DNA from: Streptosporangium oxazolinicum
GTDB lineage: Bacteria; Actinomycetota; Actinomycetes; Streptosporangiales; Streptosporangiaceae
Direction of reading: 5' to 3'
DNA: 64,000 nucleotides
Assembly: GCF_039537505.1 (NCBI RefSeq)
Contig: NZ_BAABAQ010000014.1
Coordinates: 241,033-305,032 of the forward strand
A program made the translations under genes and the position numbers. The stretch's first letter is position 1. The number at the start of each line of letters is the position of its first letter. The notes beneath the pieces are model-generated. The model had not been told where the DNA came from, did no database searches, and worked only from the letters and a program-made list of their open reading frames with translations. This document shows, in pieces, positions 50,148 through 58,575 of the stretch.

Positions 50148-50315
50148 GAGAAACGATCTTCGGAAGGGCGCTTCGCCACAGGCCAGAACTACTCGTGAAC
50201 GCCCCACCAGGGACCGTCCTTGAGTTGGCTCAGGAATGGTTGACGAGATCCCGTCCGATCGCTTGATCGGGCGGGATCTCTTCGTTTCCGAGGCCCTGTG
50301 GCCGCTGGGTGGGCG
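50148..50315. repeat. Dispersed repeat copy C joined to 105-bp repeat copy 2
   Basis: GAAACGATCTTC (from 50150) and ACTCGTGAACGCCCCACCAG (50190-50209) are the dispersed-repeat parts. From 50209 to 50315 the sequence repeats 39618-39723, including the hairpin ATCCCGTCCGATC-gctt-GATCGGGCGGGAT. It ends at the response-regulator stop. Confidence 0.75.
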
Positions 50316-50327
50316 GGAGGTGTCCGA

Positions 50328-50975
50328 TCAACCGAGGTCCGCGTCGTGTACCAGGATCGCCGCCTGCACCCTGTTGGCCACGCCCAGCTTGGCGAGCAGC
50401 CGGCTGACGTGCGCCTTCACCGTGGCCTCCGCCAGCTTGAGCTCGCGCCCGATCTCCGCGTTCGACAGGCCGCGGGCCAGTGCTCTGATCACATCCTCCT
50501 CCCTGGCGGTCAGCGATGAGAGCAGGGTGCGGGCGGACTCGGCGCGAGAGGGTGCCTTGTCGGCGAACGAGGTGATCAGCCGCTTGATGACGGTGGGGGA
50601 CAGCATGGCCTGGCCCGTCGCGACCGTGCGCACGGCGGCGGCCAGCTCCCGGGGTGGGGTGTCCTTGAGCAGGAATCCGACCGCGCCCAGCCGCAGTGCC
50701 TCGTGGACGTACTCGTCCAAGTCGAAGGTGGTCAGCATGATCAGCTTGGGGGACTCGGGCGCGGTCAGGATACGTGCCCCGGCGGCGAGGCCGTCGGTGC
50801 CGGGCATGCGCACGTCCATCAGCACGACCTGTGGCCTGAGCCTGGTGGCGGCGGCGACCGCCTCGTCGCCGTCGCGGGCCTCTCCGACGACCACCATGTC
50901 GCCCGCCGCCTCCAGGATCATCCGCAGCCCGGACCTGACCAGCGCCTCGTCATCGACGATCAGTACGCGGATCAT
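50328..50975 (-). CDS. LuxR/NarL-type response regulator
   Basis: 215 residues. The receiver domain (1-120) has VDDEALVRSG with the acidic pocket and the phosphorylated Asp in VVLMDVRMPG (about residue 54), then Lys in FLLKDTPP. A linker and a LuxR helix-turn-helix (about 150-210) with LTAREEDVIRALARGLSNAE follow. It overlaps the histidine kinase gene by 4 bp and is its partner. Confidence 0.92.
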   Translation of the reverse strand: MIRVLIVDDEALVRSGLRMILEAAGDMVVVGEARDGDEAVAAATRLRPQVVLMDVRMPGTDGLAAGARILTAPESPKLIMLTTFDLDEYVHEALRLGAVGFLLKDTPPRELAAAVRTVATGQAMLSPTVIKRLITSFADKAPSRAESARTLLSSLTAREEDVIRALARGLSNAEIGRELKLAEATVKAHVSRLLAKLGVANRVQAAILVHDADLG

Positions 50976-52111
50976 GCGGCCGGGATCCTGGCCAGGACCT
51001 GGAAGCCGTCCTCGTCCCGCGGACCGGCTTCCAGCCTGCCGCCGACCAGCTCGACGCGTTCGCGCAGGCCGACCAGTCCCCAGCCGGAGGCGGGCAGGTC
51101 GCCGGATGTGCCGACTGAGGGTTTGTTGCGTACGATGACCTCCAACTCGGCGGGCCGGTAGTGGACGAATACATCGGTTCTGGCATCGGCGGCGTGCTTG
51201 TGCACGTTGGTCAGCGCCTCTTGGACCACGCGGTAGGCGGTGCGTTCCACCATGGGACTGAGCGGGCGCGTGTCCCCCTCGTTGTGACGGTCGACCACGA
51301 TGCCCAGTGCGCGGGTCTGGTCGAGGAGCCGGTCGAGGTCGGCCAGCGTGGGTTGTGGGCCGCGTACGGAATCTTGCGATCGCAGCACGCCGAGCACCTC
51401 GCGCAAGTTGCTCAGCGCCTCCCTGCCGACACCGCCGATCAGCGCCGCGGCTTCGGCCGTGCGCTCGTCGGGGGCGCCGACCTCCAGGGCGCCGGCGTGC
51501 AGGACCATCAGCGACACCCGGTGCGCGACCACGTCGTGCATCTCCCGTGCGATGCGTGCTCGTTCCTGATCGCGTGCCTGCTCCGCGCGCAGCACCTGCT
51601 CGCGCTGCGACTGTTCCGCCCGCTCGCGCATGGTGGCGAGCACCTGCCGCCTGGCGCGGACCCACAACCCCGCCGCCAGGGGCAGCCCGAGCATCGCGCC
51701 GCTCATCAGGATCGCGTTGGCCGGAGTGCCCGCCACCAGTGCCCGGTACCCCTCGCTTCGGTGAGAGACGAGAGCGCTGAGCGCGAAGACCGCGACCGCG
51801 CCCCCGGCGTAGAACCACAGGTCGCGGCGGCGCAGGTGGGTGCCCGCGTAGTAGGAGGCCGCGACGGCGGCGGGCCACATCACCAGCCACGCGTAGGCGA
51901 TGGCACCCACCGCCGCGAGCGGCCACAGCGAGCGTCTGGCGCGGGCCGCGGCCACCGCCGACGCGGCGGCGAGGGCCACGAGCACTGGATCGGGCAGCGT
52001 CGACTCGACACCCACCGAACCGGACGCCGAGGCCATGGAGAGAAGGAACACGGCCGCGCCGAGCGCCCACGGGGTGATCCGCTCGACGATCCCGGTGTCG
52101 CCGTACGTCAT
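50972..52111 (-). CDS. NarL-type sensor histidine kinase (HisKA_3)
   Basis: 379 residues. Four or five membrane segments occupy about 15-160. A dimerisation helix with the phospho-accepting His in IAREMHDVVAHRVSLM (about residue 200) and an HATPase domain (about 290-378, VQEALTNVHKHAADA and GWGLVGLRERVELVGG) follow. The signal is unknown. It is cotranscribed with the response regulator and divergent from the lipase gene at 52222, a plausible target. Confidence 0.92.
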   Translation of the reverse strand: MTYGDTGIVERITPWALGAAVFLLSMASASGSVGVESTLPDPVLVALAAASAVAAARARRSLWPLAAVGAIAYAWLVMWPAAVAASYYAGTHLRRRDLWFYAGGAVAVFALSALVSHRSEGYRALVAGTPANAILMSGAMLGLPLAAGLWVRARRQVLATMRERAEQSQREQVLRAEQARDQERARIAREMHDVVAHRVSLMVLHAGALEVGAPDERTAEAAALIGGVGREALSNLREVLGVLRSQDSVRGPQPTLADLDRLLDQTRALGIVVDRHNEGDTRPLSPMVERTAYRVVQEALTNVHKHAADARTDVFVHYRPAELEVIVRNKPSVGTSGDLPASGWGLVGLRERVELVGGRLEAGPRDEDGFQVLARIPAA

Positions 52112-52221
52112 GGATCAGAGGCTATAGGGCGACCCGGACGGCGCCCCCCTACGAAAGTCGCGGGTGCCGGGTGACTTTCGCCGGGGACGGTACGGCCGTG
52201 CCATGCCGCATGGTCGGGGAC

Positions 52222-53343
52222 ATGAGGAAGACAGCCATCGCGAGCGTGCTCGCGTTCTCCGCGCTCACCGGCATCGGTACGGCGGACGCCGCGGCATCCG
52301 CCCCCGCCCCCGTCCTGCCCGCGCCGACGGGCGACCACGCCGTCGGACGGTCGGTCATGCACCTGATCGACTCCAGCCGTCCCGACCCGTGGGTGGCCGA
52401 CAGGAAGGTGCGTGAGCTGATGGTCTCGGTCTGGTATCCGGCGCGGAAGACCGTGGGCCGACCGGCCCAGTACGTCACGCCCCGGGAATCTGAGTTGATC
52501 ATCAAGAGTGTGCCGCAGCTGAAGGACGTGCCGCCGGACACGCTCGCCAGGACGAGGACGTACGCCCGCGTCGACGCGCCCCCGCTGAGCCGGAAGGGGG
52601 GATGGCCCCTGGTGGTTCTCTCACCCGGCATGACGCTGCCTCGCGCGACGATGACCTCGCTGGCCGAGGAGTTCGCGAGCAGGGGATACCTGGTGGCGGG
52701 CATCGAGCACACCTACGAGTCCGTGGCCACCACGTTCCCCGATGGCAGGACCGTCACGTTCGAGGCGGGCAAGGGTGGCCAGACCCCAGAGCTGGGGGAG
52801 AAGGTCGCCCGGGTCAGGGCCGCCGACACGACGTTCGTACTGGGCCGGCTTGAGAGGAGCAAACACTGGAACCGGCTGATCGACGAGACGAGGATCGCGA
52901 TGGTGGGGCATTCGGTCGGCGGTCAGAGTGCCGCGCACCTCCTGCCCGCGAGTCAGCGGGTCAAGGCCGCGGTCAATCTGGACGGTTCCTACAACCCGCC
53001 GACGCCTGCGAAGCCCGTCGAAAAGCCGTTCATGATGATCGGCAACCCCAGGCAGGAGCCGAACAGCGGTGGAAAGAAGGGTTCCTGGGACCTGTTCTGG
53101 CCGCACGTGACCGGTGACTGGAAGCGCTGGCTGACCGTGACGGGCGCCGACCACATGAGTTTCGTCGACTACGCGGTGCTGCAGGCACAACTTGGGCTGC
53201 CGGGGTCTCCGATCGGCGGCGAGCGCTCCGTAAGGATCACCCGCGCGTACGTCACCGCTTTTCTCGACCTGCATCTGAAGGGCAGGAGTCAGCCGTTGCT
53301 GGACGGGCCGTCCACCGGCTATCCCGAGGTGAGATTCTGGTAG
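52222..53343 (+). CDS. Secreted alpha/beta hydrolase, PAF-acetylhydrolase/lipase-like
   Basis: 373 residues from ATG 52222 with GGTCGGGGA upstream. A signal peptide ends near residue 25. LMVSVWYPARKT, LVVLSPGMTLPRATMTSLAE and the nucleophile elbow MVGHSVGGQSA match the PAF-AH isoform-II group. Asp is in VNLDGSYNP and His in TGADHMSFVD. It should cleave ester bonds outside the cell. It is divergent from the two-component genes. Confidence 0.85.
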   Translation: MRKTAIASVLAFSALTGIGTADAAASAPAPVLPAPTGDHAVGRSVMHLIDSSRPDPWVADRKVRELMVSVWYPARKTVGRPAQYVTPRESELIIKSVPQLKDVPPDTLARTRTYARVDAPPLSRKGGWPLVVLSPGMTLPRATMTSLAEEFASRGYLVAGIEHTYESVATTFPDGRTVTFEAGKGGQTPELGEKVARVRAADTTFVLGRLERSKHWNRLIDETRIAMVGHSVGGQSAAHLLPASQRVKAAVNLDGSYNPPTPAKPVEKPFMMIGNPRQEPNSGGKKGSWDLFWPHVTGDWKRWLTVTGADHMSFVDYAVLQAQLGLPGSPIGGERSVRITRAYVTAFLDLHLKGRSQPLLDGPSTGYPEVRFW

Positions 53344-53410
53344 ACGGCAGACTGCGGCCGCCATGACATCCCCGACCGGGTGTCACTCCAATCGTTCCCT
53401 AACCGAACGC

Positions 53411-53540
53411 TTCCCGGGAAACGATCGCTTCGTACGAGGAGTGATCGTCCAAGGTCCCTGATTCGTCCAGGTCACGCATACTCGTGAACACCATTCGCAC
53501 GTGGACGCCGACGCCGGGAAACAATCATTGCTTTTCTGGG
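53411..53540. repeat. Dispersed intergenic repeat, copy D (rearranged)
   Basis: GGGAAACGATCGCTTC (from 53415), then ATACTCGTGAACACCATTCG (53478-53497), then another GGGAAGCGATCTTC (about 53538). The second motif now reads ACACCAT instead of ACACCCCA. The tail module (CGGCCTTCTGCGTTGCCG) is displaced to 53850, with a gene fragment between. Confidence 0.65.
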
Positions 53541-53554
53541 AAGCGATCTTCTGC

Positions 53555-53845
53555 GCTGCGACAGCGCCTCAATGTCGCCACGGACGTCGTCCTCGGGATC
53601 GACAAATTGACAGTGGATGGCGATCGCACCGCGGACGGGGCCACCCTCGCCTCCACCCTCACCCCGCGACTGACCACCTGGCTGTCCGCCGGGCGCGACG
53701 GCGAGGCGAAGGTGGAGGTGGAGCTCGCCGGCAAGCCCACCAAGTCAGTCAAGGCGGGCAAGGTGAGCACGGACAGGCGGCTGATCTGGTCGGGTGAGGT
53801 CACCGCCAAGCCCGGCGAGACCTGGGGGTCCTTGCAGGTCCCCGA
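53555..53845 (+). pseudogene. Fragment of an unidentified gene
   Basis: A frame with good codon bias reads VLGIDKLTVDGDRTADGATL, then LTTWLSAGRDGEAKVEVELA and STDRRLIWSGEVTAKPGETW. It lacks a start and ends by running into a dispersed-repeat tail. The regular beta-strand-like pattern suggests part of a secreted or lipoprotein domain, family unknown. Confidence 0.4.
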
Positions 53846-53890
53846 GCGGCCTTCTGCGTTGCCGGGTGATCAACCGAGTGACCAGATCCA

Positions 53891-54082
53891 CTACTGGGAG
53901 TCGCGTTCTGAGATCGCCATCACGACGGCGGTCAGGACGCAGGCCAGCCCGACAGCGGAATTAGCGATCAAGAAGGGGATGGCGTCGTCGGCGCCGGTGA
54001 CGACCGCTCCGCATCCGCCGAGAACGAGGATCGCCCACCCGAGGGTCAGCGGAAGCATGTGGGGACGACTCTGGGGTTTCAC
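53891..54082 (-). CDS. Small membrane protein
   Basis: 63 residues from GTG 54082, with AAAAGGTGA upstream. Two membrane segments are visible: LTLGWAILVLGGCGAVVTG and IPFLIANSAVGLACVLTAVV. A longer frame extends upstream without support. No family recognised. Confidence 0.5.
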   Translation of the reverse strand: MKPQSRPHMLPLTLGWAILVLGGCGAVVTGADDAIPFLIANSAVGLACVLTAVVMAISERDSQ

Positions 54083-54304
54083 CGAATCACCTTTTCGTGG
54101 GGCGGACCAAGCTGGATGGTGATCGCATGCCGTGATCGGTCCGGGAAGATCCGATTCATGGCCCCGGCTCCTTCCGGGAGGTCGGACGGAGCCGCTTGCG
54201 GTAGACGGTCTCGGTGACCGAGGTGTTGCGTGACCGACCAGGCGAGAGGTGTTCTCCAACGGGATAACCGGAGTCGGACAGCAGCGAGACGAAGCTGTGC
54301 CGCG

Positions 54305-54750
54305 TCTCGCGGGGTGTCGTATCCCGGCGTGGTTCACCCGGTTCTGCTACCGGATCCATGTATACCGCGCCAGCCGCTCCAAGGGCGCAAAAGCCTGTCC
54401 GAGCGCGACTGCATCGGACCGCTCGACGCCGTTCATCGGCGACTCGGTGCCCCGATCGCGCTGGTCTGGGACCAGCTGAACGCCCACGCCTCTACGGCGA
54501 TGAAGAAACTGATCGCCGCCCGCGACTGGCTCACGGTGTTCCTGTTCCCGGCCTGCACACCCGAGCCGAACCCGCTGGAGGGCGCCCGGTCACAGTGCGA
54601 GCGGAGTACGGCCGACCTGGTCGCCAGCATCCTGGACCGGCTCGGGCTTTTGATCCGTACCCGGTTCGAACGCCCGCGGTATCGGCTGGACGTCCTTGAC
54701 GAGATTCCTCGCCGAGACCGGCCTGGCCTTCGACCCGTTGACGCCGTGAC
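54305..54750 (+). pseudogene. Decayed IS630-type transposase
   Basis: RFCYRIHVYRASRSKGAKA (from about 54339) and, after a frameshift, LSERDCIGPLDAVHRRLGAP precede IALVWDQLNAHASTAMKKLI. WLTVFLFPACTPEPNPLEGA follows; this is the DDE region of IS630 transposases, with Asp in VWDQLN and Glu in NPLEGA. The N-terminal half is absent. Relatives read IVLVWDNLNTHVS and FQLPAYAPDLNPVEG. Confidence 0.75.
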
Positions 54751-54764
54751 CTTGAAAGCCGCGC

Positions 54765-55478
54765 TCAGTGATCCCGTGGACTCCGGATCCCGAGGACCGG
54801 CAGGCAGTCGGCGACGCCGACGAGTTCGATGTCGTCACGCTTTCCCTTGAGCCAGCGCTCGCGGGTCAGTCTCCAGCGTTTCTCCTCAGCTGCCTCGCCC
54901 CGCCGAGTCGACCGGCTCACGCCGTTCGGCATGTATCCCAGCGCCTCCGAGACGCGATTGGAAGCGTGGTTGTCGACGTACGCCACGCTGTCGGCCTCTC
55001 GGGCGCCGAGTCCTTCGAAGGCCAGATGCAGCACCGCCTGGCGCATCTCCTTGCCCAAGCCCTGGCCGCGTGCCTCGGTGCCGAGCCAGGAGAACGTGGT
55101 GACGGTGCCGAACGTGGCGAAGTCGATGCCGACCAGGTCCTGCATGCCCACCGGCTCACCGTCGACGACCACCACGAAGTACAGCCGCCAGAAGCTGTCG
55201 CCGACCTTCGCGCGGCCGGCCCAGATCCCGCGAAGCCAGGCCCACTCCCGATCCGGATTGTCCTTGTACAACGACATCGGGTCGTCAAACGGCCACGGCG
55301 GCACCGTGGCTACCCCCTTGCGGACCGTCGGCAGCAACCGCTCCAGCAGGTCGTCCGTGGCTCCGAGCAGTGACAGCTGAGGCGTATCCACCCGCACGTT
55401 CAGCGGAGGATACGGGGATGCGGTCTTGGCGATGGTCGGCACGGGCGCAACCGTAGAGGCAGTCGGCGGGGCCCGCAC
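54765..55478 (-). CDS. GNAT-family acetyltransferase
   Basis: 237 residues. RLYFVVVVDGEPVGMQDLVG and WLGTEARGQGLGKEMRQAVL form the acetyl-CoA site, then ADSVAYVDNHASNRVSEALG gives the RimJ-like helix. It likely acetylates an amine or protein N-terminus. The first 20 residues are Thr/Pro-rich and the true start may be later. No operon partner. Confidence 0.82.
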   Translation of the reverse strand: MRAPPTASTVAPVPTIAKTASPYPPLNVRVDTPQLSLLGATDDLLERLLPTVRKGVATVPPWPFDDPMSLYKDNPDREWAWLRGIWAGRAKVGDSFWRLYFVVVVDGEPVGMQDLVGIDFATFGTVTTFSWLGTEARGQGLGKEMRQAVLHLAFEGLGAREADSVAYVDNHASNRVSEALGYMPNGVSRSTRRGEAAEEKRWRLTRERWLKGKRDDIELVGVADCLPVLGIRSPRDH

Positions 55479-55589
55479 CCGAATGTTTCCGTGGTGAACC
55501 TACAGGGCCGTTGCGACGAACCACCGTGGGCGCTGGCCCGGCGCGAGCACTTCACAGCGCCGGAGTCAGCAACGACCCGTCTTCCCCCG

Positions 55590-55800
55590 CGAGGGCAACA
55601 AGCCGATCGCCGTGGTCGTACTCATCGATGCCGGTAAGGCCGCCGTCGTCGTGAACTTCGAGGACGTGTTCTTCGCGATTCGGAAGGCGCCGCCGCTGAT
55701 GGCCGAGGGCGGCTCCGTCGTCGTCAACGCTTCCCGGACCTTCATCAACGGCCAGGACTTGGTGATCGACGGCGGCCCGGTGAACGCGACACCCGGCTGA
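55590..55800 (+). pseudogene. Short-chain dehydrogenase relic with internal deletion
   Basis: The frame reads GKAAVVVNFEDVFFAIRKAP, then LMAEGGSVVVNASRTFINGQ and DLVIDGGPVNATPG. An intact SDR has about 100 residues, including YxxxK, between the VVNAS strand and the INGQDLVIDGG end. That block is deleted in frame, and the N-terminal Rossmann motif is also missing. Confidence 0.65.
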
Positions 55801-55942
55801 TCGTCACCCGTCTTGAGGTCGTCGAGTACGCCGATCACGAGCCCGTGTTCCGCGCGCCGGAGGTACGCCGTGTCGACCGTGTCGTCCATACGTCGCTGAT
55901 CCCCGCGCGAGGCCTCGGCCGGAGAAGAGGCCGGGCCGTCCG

Positions 55943-56090
55943 ATCCGGGAAACGATCACCAGAGTTGCGGGAAGCGATCTTCAAGGACCTGTGTTCTCCA
56001 AGCTCGACCGCATTCGTGAGCTCCCCATCAGGGGCCGTTCTTGAAACGGCTGGACTGAGGTTGACGGGATCTCGCCGCTTCAGGGGTTTC
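55943..56090. repeat. Dispersed intergenic repeat, copy E
   Basis: GGGAAACGATCACC (from 55947) and GGGAAGCGATCTTC (from 55969), then CATTCGTGAGCTCCCCATCA (56010-56029) and GGGGCCGTTCTTGA (from 56031). The last is the same start as the 105-bp repeat, but it diverges after about 15 bp. Confidence 0.65.
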
Positions 56091-56300
56091 CTAATTTGGT
56101 TCGTCCTGGTTTGGGGACCGCGGAGCGGGTGTTTGGGAAGGCCCGGGTGGTGTCAGGCCGCAGCCGAAGGCGAGTGCCATCAACGCCAGGGCGTCGGTGC
56201 GGGTCTGGCCGGGCAGGCGGAAGGACGTGGCGCGGTCCTGGCCGGGTGGCCTTCTCCTGTGCGTGTGAGCAGGGCAGGAAACACTGGCGGAGATGCCGGA
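56091..56300 (-). pseudogene. Fragment of a recombinase-like gene
   Basis: The minus strand encodes RTDALALMALAFGCGLTPPG, matching SDALALMGLAAGCGLASGEL in the relic at 45.7-46.3 kb. Nothing else of the gene remains. Confidence 0.45.
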
Positions 56301-56344
56301 CACCTAGTGAAGTGTTCCGCCACCCCTTCGACAAGGAGACACCT

Positions 56345-56896
56345 GTGGAAGATCCACACGTGCCCTCCGGCACGCGAGATCGCTTCGAGGCGCTCTACCG
56401 CGCCAGCTACCCAGCACTACAGCGCTATGCGCTCCGCCGTACCGATTCGGTCGACGACGTCGCCGATGTGATCGCGGAGACCTTTCTCGCCGCGTGGCGA
56501 CGGCTGGATGACGTCCCGGAGGGGGATGCCGCCCTGCTGTGGCTGTACGGCGTCGCCCGCCGCGTCCTGGCCAATCATCGGCGCGGGGAGTCGCGCCGCA
56601 GCGCGCTGGCCGCGCGGCTCCGCGGCGAACTGGCCGTCTGCCAGGAGACCACGCTCGCCGATCCGCGAACCGAGGAGATTCGCGCCGCCTTCGCCTCCCT
56701 GGCCCCGGCCGACCGGGAGGTGCTCGCCCTGGCCTCCTGGGAAGGGCTGACCGGTCCCCAAATCGCCACGGTTCTGGGCTGTAGCAGCACTGCCGTCCGA
56801 ATACGGCTGCACAAGGCTCGTAAACGACTGGCCCGAATACTCGGCACGACGGATGAGACACCTGTGATGACCCCGCTGAGAGGAGAAACCCGATGA
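56345..56896 (+). CDS. Sigma-70 family (ECF) RNA polymerase sigma factor
   Basis: 183 residues from GTG 56345 with AAGGAG upstream. Region 2 (about 10-80) has ALYRASYPALQRYALRRTDS and VADVIAETFLAAWRRLDDVP. Region 4 (about 115-170) has LAPADREVLALASWEGLTGP and STAVRIRLHKARKRLAR. The stop overlaps the start of the CU044_5270-type gene, so the pair is translationally coupled. Confidence 0.9.
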   Translation: MEDPHVPSGTRDRFEALYRASYPALQRYALRRTDSVDDVADVIAETFLAAWRRLDDVPEGDAALLWLYGVARRVLANHRRGESRRSALAARLRGELAVCQETTLADPRTEEIRAAFASLAPADREVLALASWEGLTGPQIATVLGCSSTAVRIRLHKARKRLARILGTTDETPVMTPLRGETR

Positions 56897-57678
56897 ACAA
56901 GATCGATCGCATGCTGGCCGGCATTGACCCGGCCGCCGGGCACGATGAGCTCGTCCTGAGCCAGGGTATGGAGGGACTTCTGGAAGAGATCGTCGCGACG
57001 CCGCCCGCACGACGCCGCGCGTCCTGGCTGCCCGGCAGGCGTGCCGCCGAGCCGAGGCACATCCACCCGTCCCCGGCGATGACGGCGGCGGCGCCGAGGC
57101 ACGGCCCCTCCCCGCTGCGTCGTCGCCTGCTGGCGGGGGCCGCGGTCGCGGGCATCGCCGCGGCCGCGCTGGTGGCGGTGCCGCTGGTCTCCGGGTCACA
57201 GAGCGCGGCGTACGCCGTGGTGAAGAAGTCCGACGGCACCGTTCAGGTGACGGTCCGAGAGTTCCGGGACCCGGACGGGCTGGAGGCCAAGCTCAAGGCC
57301 GAGGGAATCGTGGCCGACGTGACGTTCACCGAAGCGGACCAGCAGTGCGCCCCCGGCCGCTTCGTCGGCGCGGACCTGGCCTACGATCCGCCGAGCACCA
57401 AGGAAATGACCCAGCAGGAGCGCAAGGAGTTCGACAGGCCGGAGAACTGGCGCTCCCGGGACGCCGCCAGTCCGATCAGCAAGGGCACCTTCGTGATCTC
57501 CCCGCGTTACATCCGGCAGGGGGAGACGCTGGTGCTGGAGTTTCGGCCGGGTAACCACCCGGGCATGGCCTGGGAGCTCGGCACCTATCTGGCCAAGGCC
57601 GGCAGCCCGGTCGCACCTTGCACACTCGTGGACGCGGAATCCGATGAGGCGATGGTGAAGGAGATGGCCGGAAACTGA
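56893..57678 (+). CDS. Membrane partner protein of the sigma factor (CU044_5270-type)
   Basis: 261 residues. A cytoplasmic N-terminus of about 75 residues (MNKIDRMLAGIDPA...) precedes one membrane segment (LLAGAAVAGIAAAALVAVPL, about 78-97) and an external domain of about 160 residues. Proteins of this layout are found beside ECF sigma factors in Streptosporangiaceae and may act as anti-sigma factors. That role is inferred from the 4-bp overlap with the sigma gene. Confidence 0.8.
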   Translation: MNKIDRMLAGIDPAAGHDELVLSQGMEGLLEEIVATPPARRRASWLPGRRAAEPRHIHPSPAMTAAAPRHGPSPLRRRLLAGAAVAGIAAAALVAVPLVSGSQSAAYAVVKKSDGTVQVTVREFRDPDGLEAKLKAEGIVADVTFTEADQQCAPGRFVGADLAYDPPSTKEMTQQERKEFDRPENWRSRDAASPISKGTFVISPRYIRQGETLVLEFRPGNHPGMAWELGTYLAKAGSPVAPCTLVDAESDEAMVKEMAGN

Positions 57679-57799
57679 TCATATGCCGGTTGGGTGTGCG
57701 GTCACCCGCCGCACCCCAACCGGCGCTGTGCCCGCCAACCCGGTCCTCCGGGGAGGGGCGCGACTCGCTCTCCTGGGTAGGGCGGAAACCGGGTGACCG

Positions 57800-57935
57800 T
57801 GCGGGAAACGATCTTCTCCCCCTCTCTTGCGCCGCAGGTCAGCCCTGCTCGTGAACACCCCACCGGGTCAGAGGCCGTTTCCGAGAGATCGGGAACGGCC
57901 TTTTATGCTGCTGGGTGACCAACTGAGTGGCTACG
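57800..57935. repeat. Dispersed intergenic repeat, copy F, with terminator
   Basis: GGGAAACGATCTTC (from 57803), then CTGCTCGTGAACACCCCACC (57845-57864). Next comes the hairpin GGCCGTTTCC-gagagatc-GGGAACGGCC with TTTT (57873-57904). The tail TGCTGCTGGGTGACC resembles those at 43.4 and 53.85 kb. Confidence 0.75.
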
Positions 57936-57952
57936 CCGGACGGGAGTCAACG

Positions 57953-58465
57953 ATGCGGACCCGACGAGGTGCCCGGATCGTGCTGCTGGACCAGCATGAT
58001 CGGATTCTGATGATCCGGCACAGGTACGACGGCGTCATCGTCGTTCCCGGGTCTCCGGTCCGGGAGGTGTTCTGGGTGCCCCCGGGTGGGGGGGTGAAGG
58101 AAGGTGAGGACTTCCTTCAAGCCGCTCGCAGAGAACTACTGGAGGAGACCGGGCTGACGGAGGTCGAGTGGGGACCATGCCTGTGGACCCTCGACGCGGA
58201 CGTCCGGTGGGGAGGCGAATCCGTGCATGTGCACGAGCGCTACTTCCTCGCACGGGCGTACGGTACGGAGACCATCACCCGTGACCACCTGGAGCCGGAC
58301 GAACAGCAGGGAATCGTTGATCATCGATGGTGGTCCCTGGCTGAGCTTGTCGCGGCCGAGACCACGGAGACCCTGCGGCTTGTGGGACTTCCGGGGCTGT
58401 TGGCCGATGTGCTGGCCGTAGGGGGACGACCGGCGTCGGATGAACCGCGTGCCCTGCGCGTGTAG
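57953..58465 (+). CDS. Nudix hydrolase
   Basis: 170 residues from ATG 57953, with GGGAG upstream; the longer frame is made of repeat sequence. The Nudix box is complete as GGVKEGEDFLQAARREL followed by LEETGL (about residues 45-67), with VFWVPPGG before it. It should hydrolyse a nucleoside diphosphate linked to another group; the substrate is unknown. Confidence 0.9.
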   Translation: MRTRRGARIVLLDQHDRILMIRHRYDGVIVVPGSPVREVFWVPPGGGVKEGEDFLQAARRELLEETGLTEVEWGPCLWTLDADVRWGGESVHVHERYFLARAYGTETITRDHLEPDEQQGIVDHRWWSLAELVAAETTETLRLVGLPGLLADVLAVGGRPASDEPRALRV

Positions 58466-58483
58466 GACTTTCACCACATGGTG

Positions 58484-58514
58484 AAGGCCGCTTCCGGTTC
58501 GTGGAAGCGGCCTT
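58484..58514. terminator. Bidirectional terminator between convergent genes
   Basis: AAGGCCGCTTCC (58484-58495) and GGAAGCGGCCTT (58503-58514) form a perfect 12-bp stem with a 7-base loop. It separates the Nudix gene from the convergent lipoprotein gene. Confidence 0.8.
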
Positions 58515-58575
58515 ACCGATGCTGTCTCCGGGCTCGTGCCCCATGAGCCGTTGCTGAATCCAGAGCTCTAACGGC

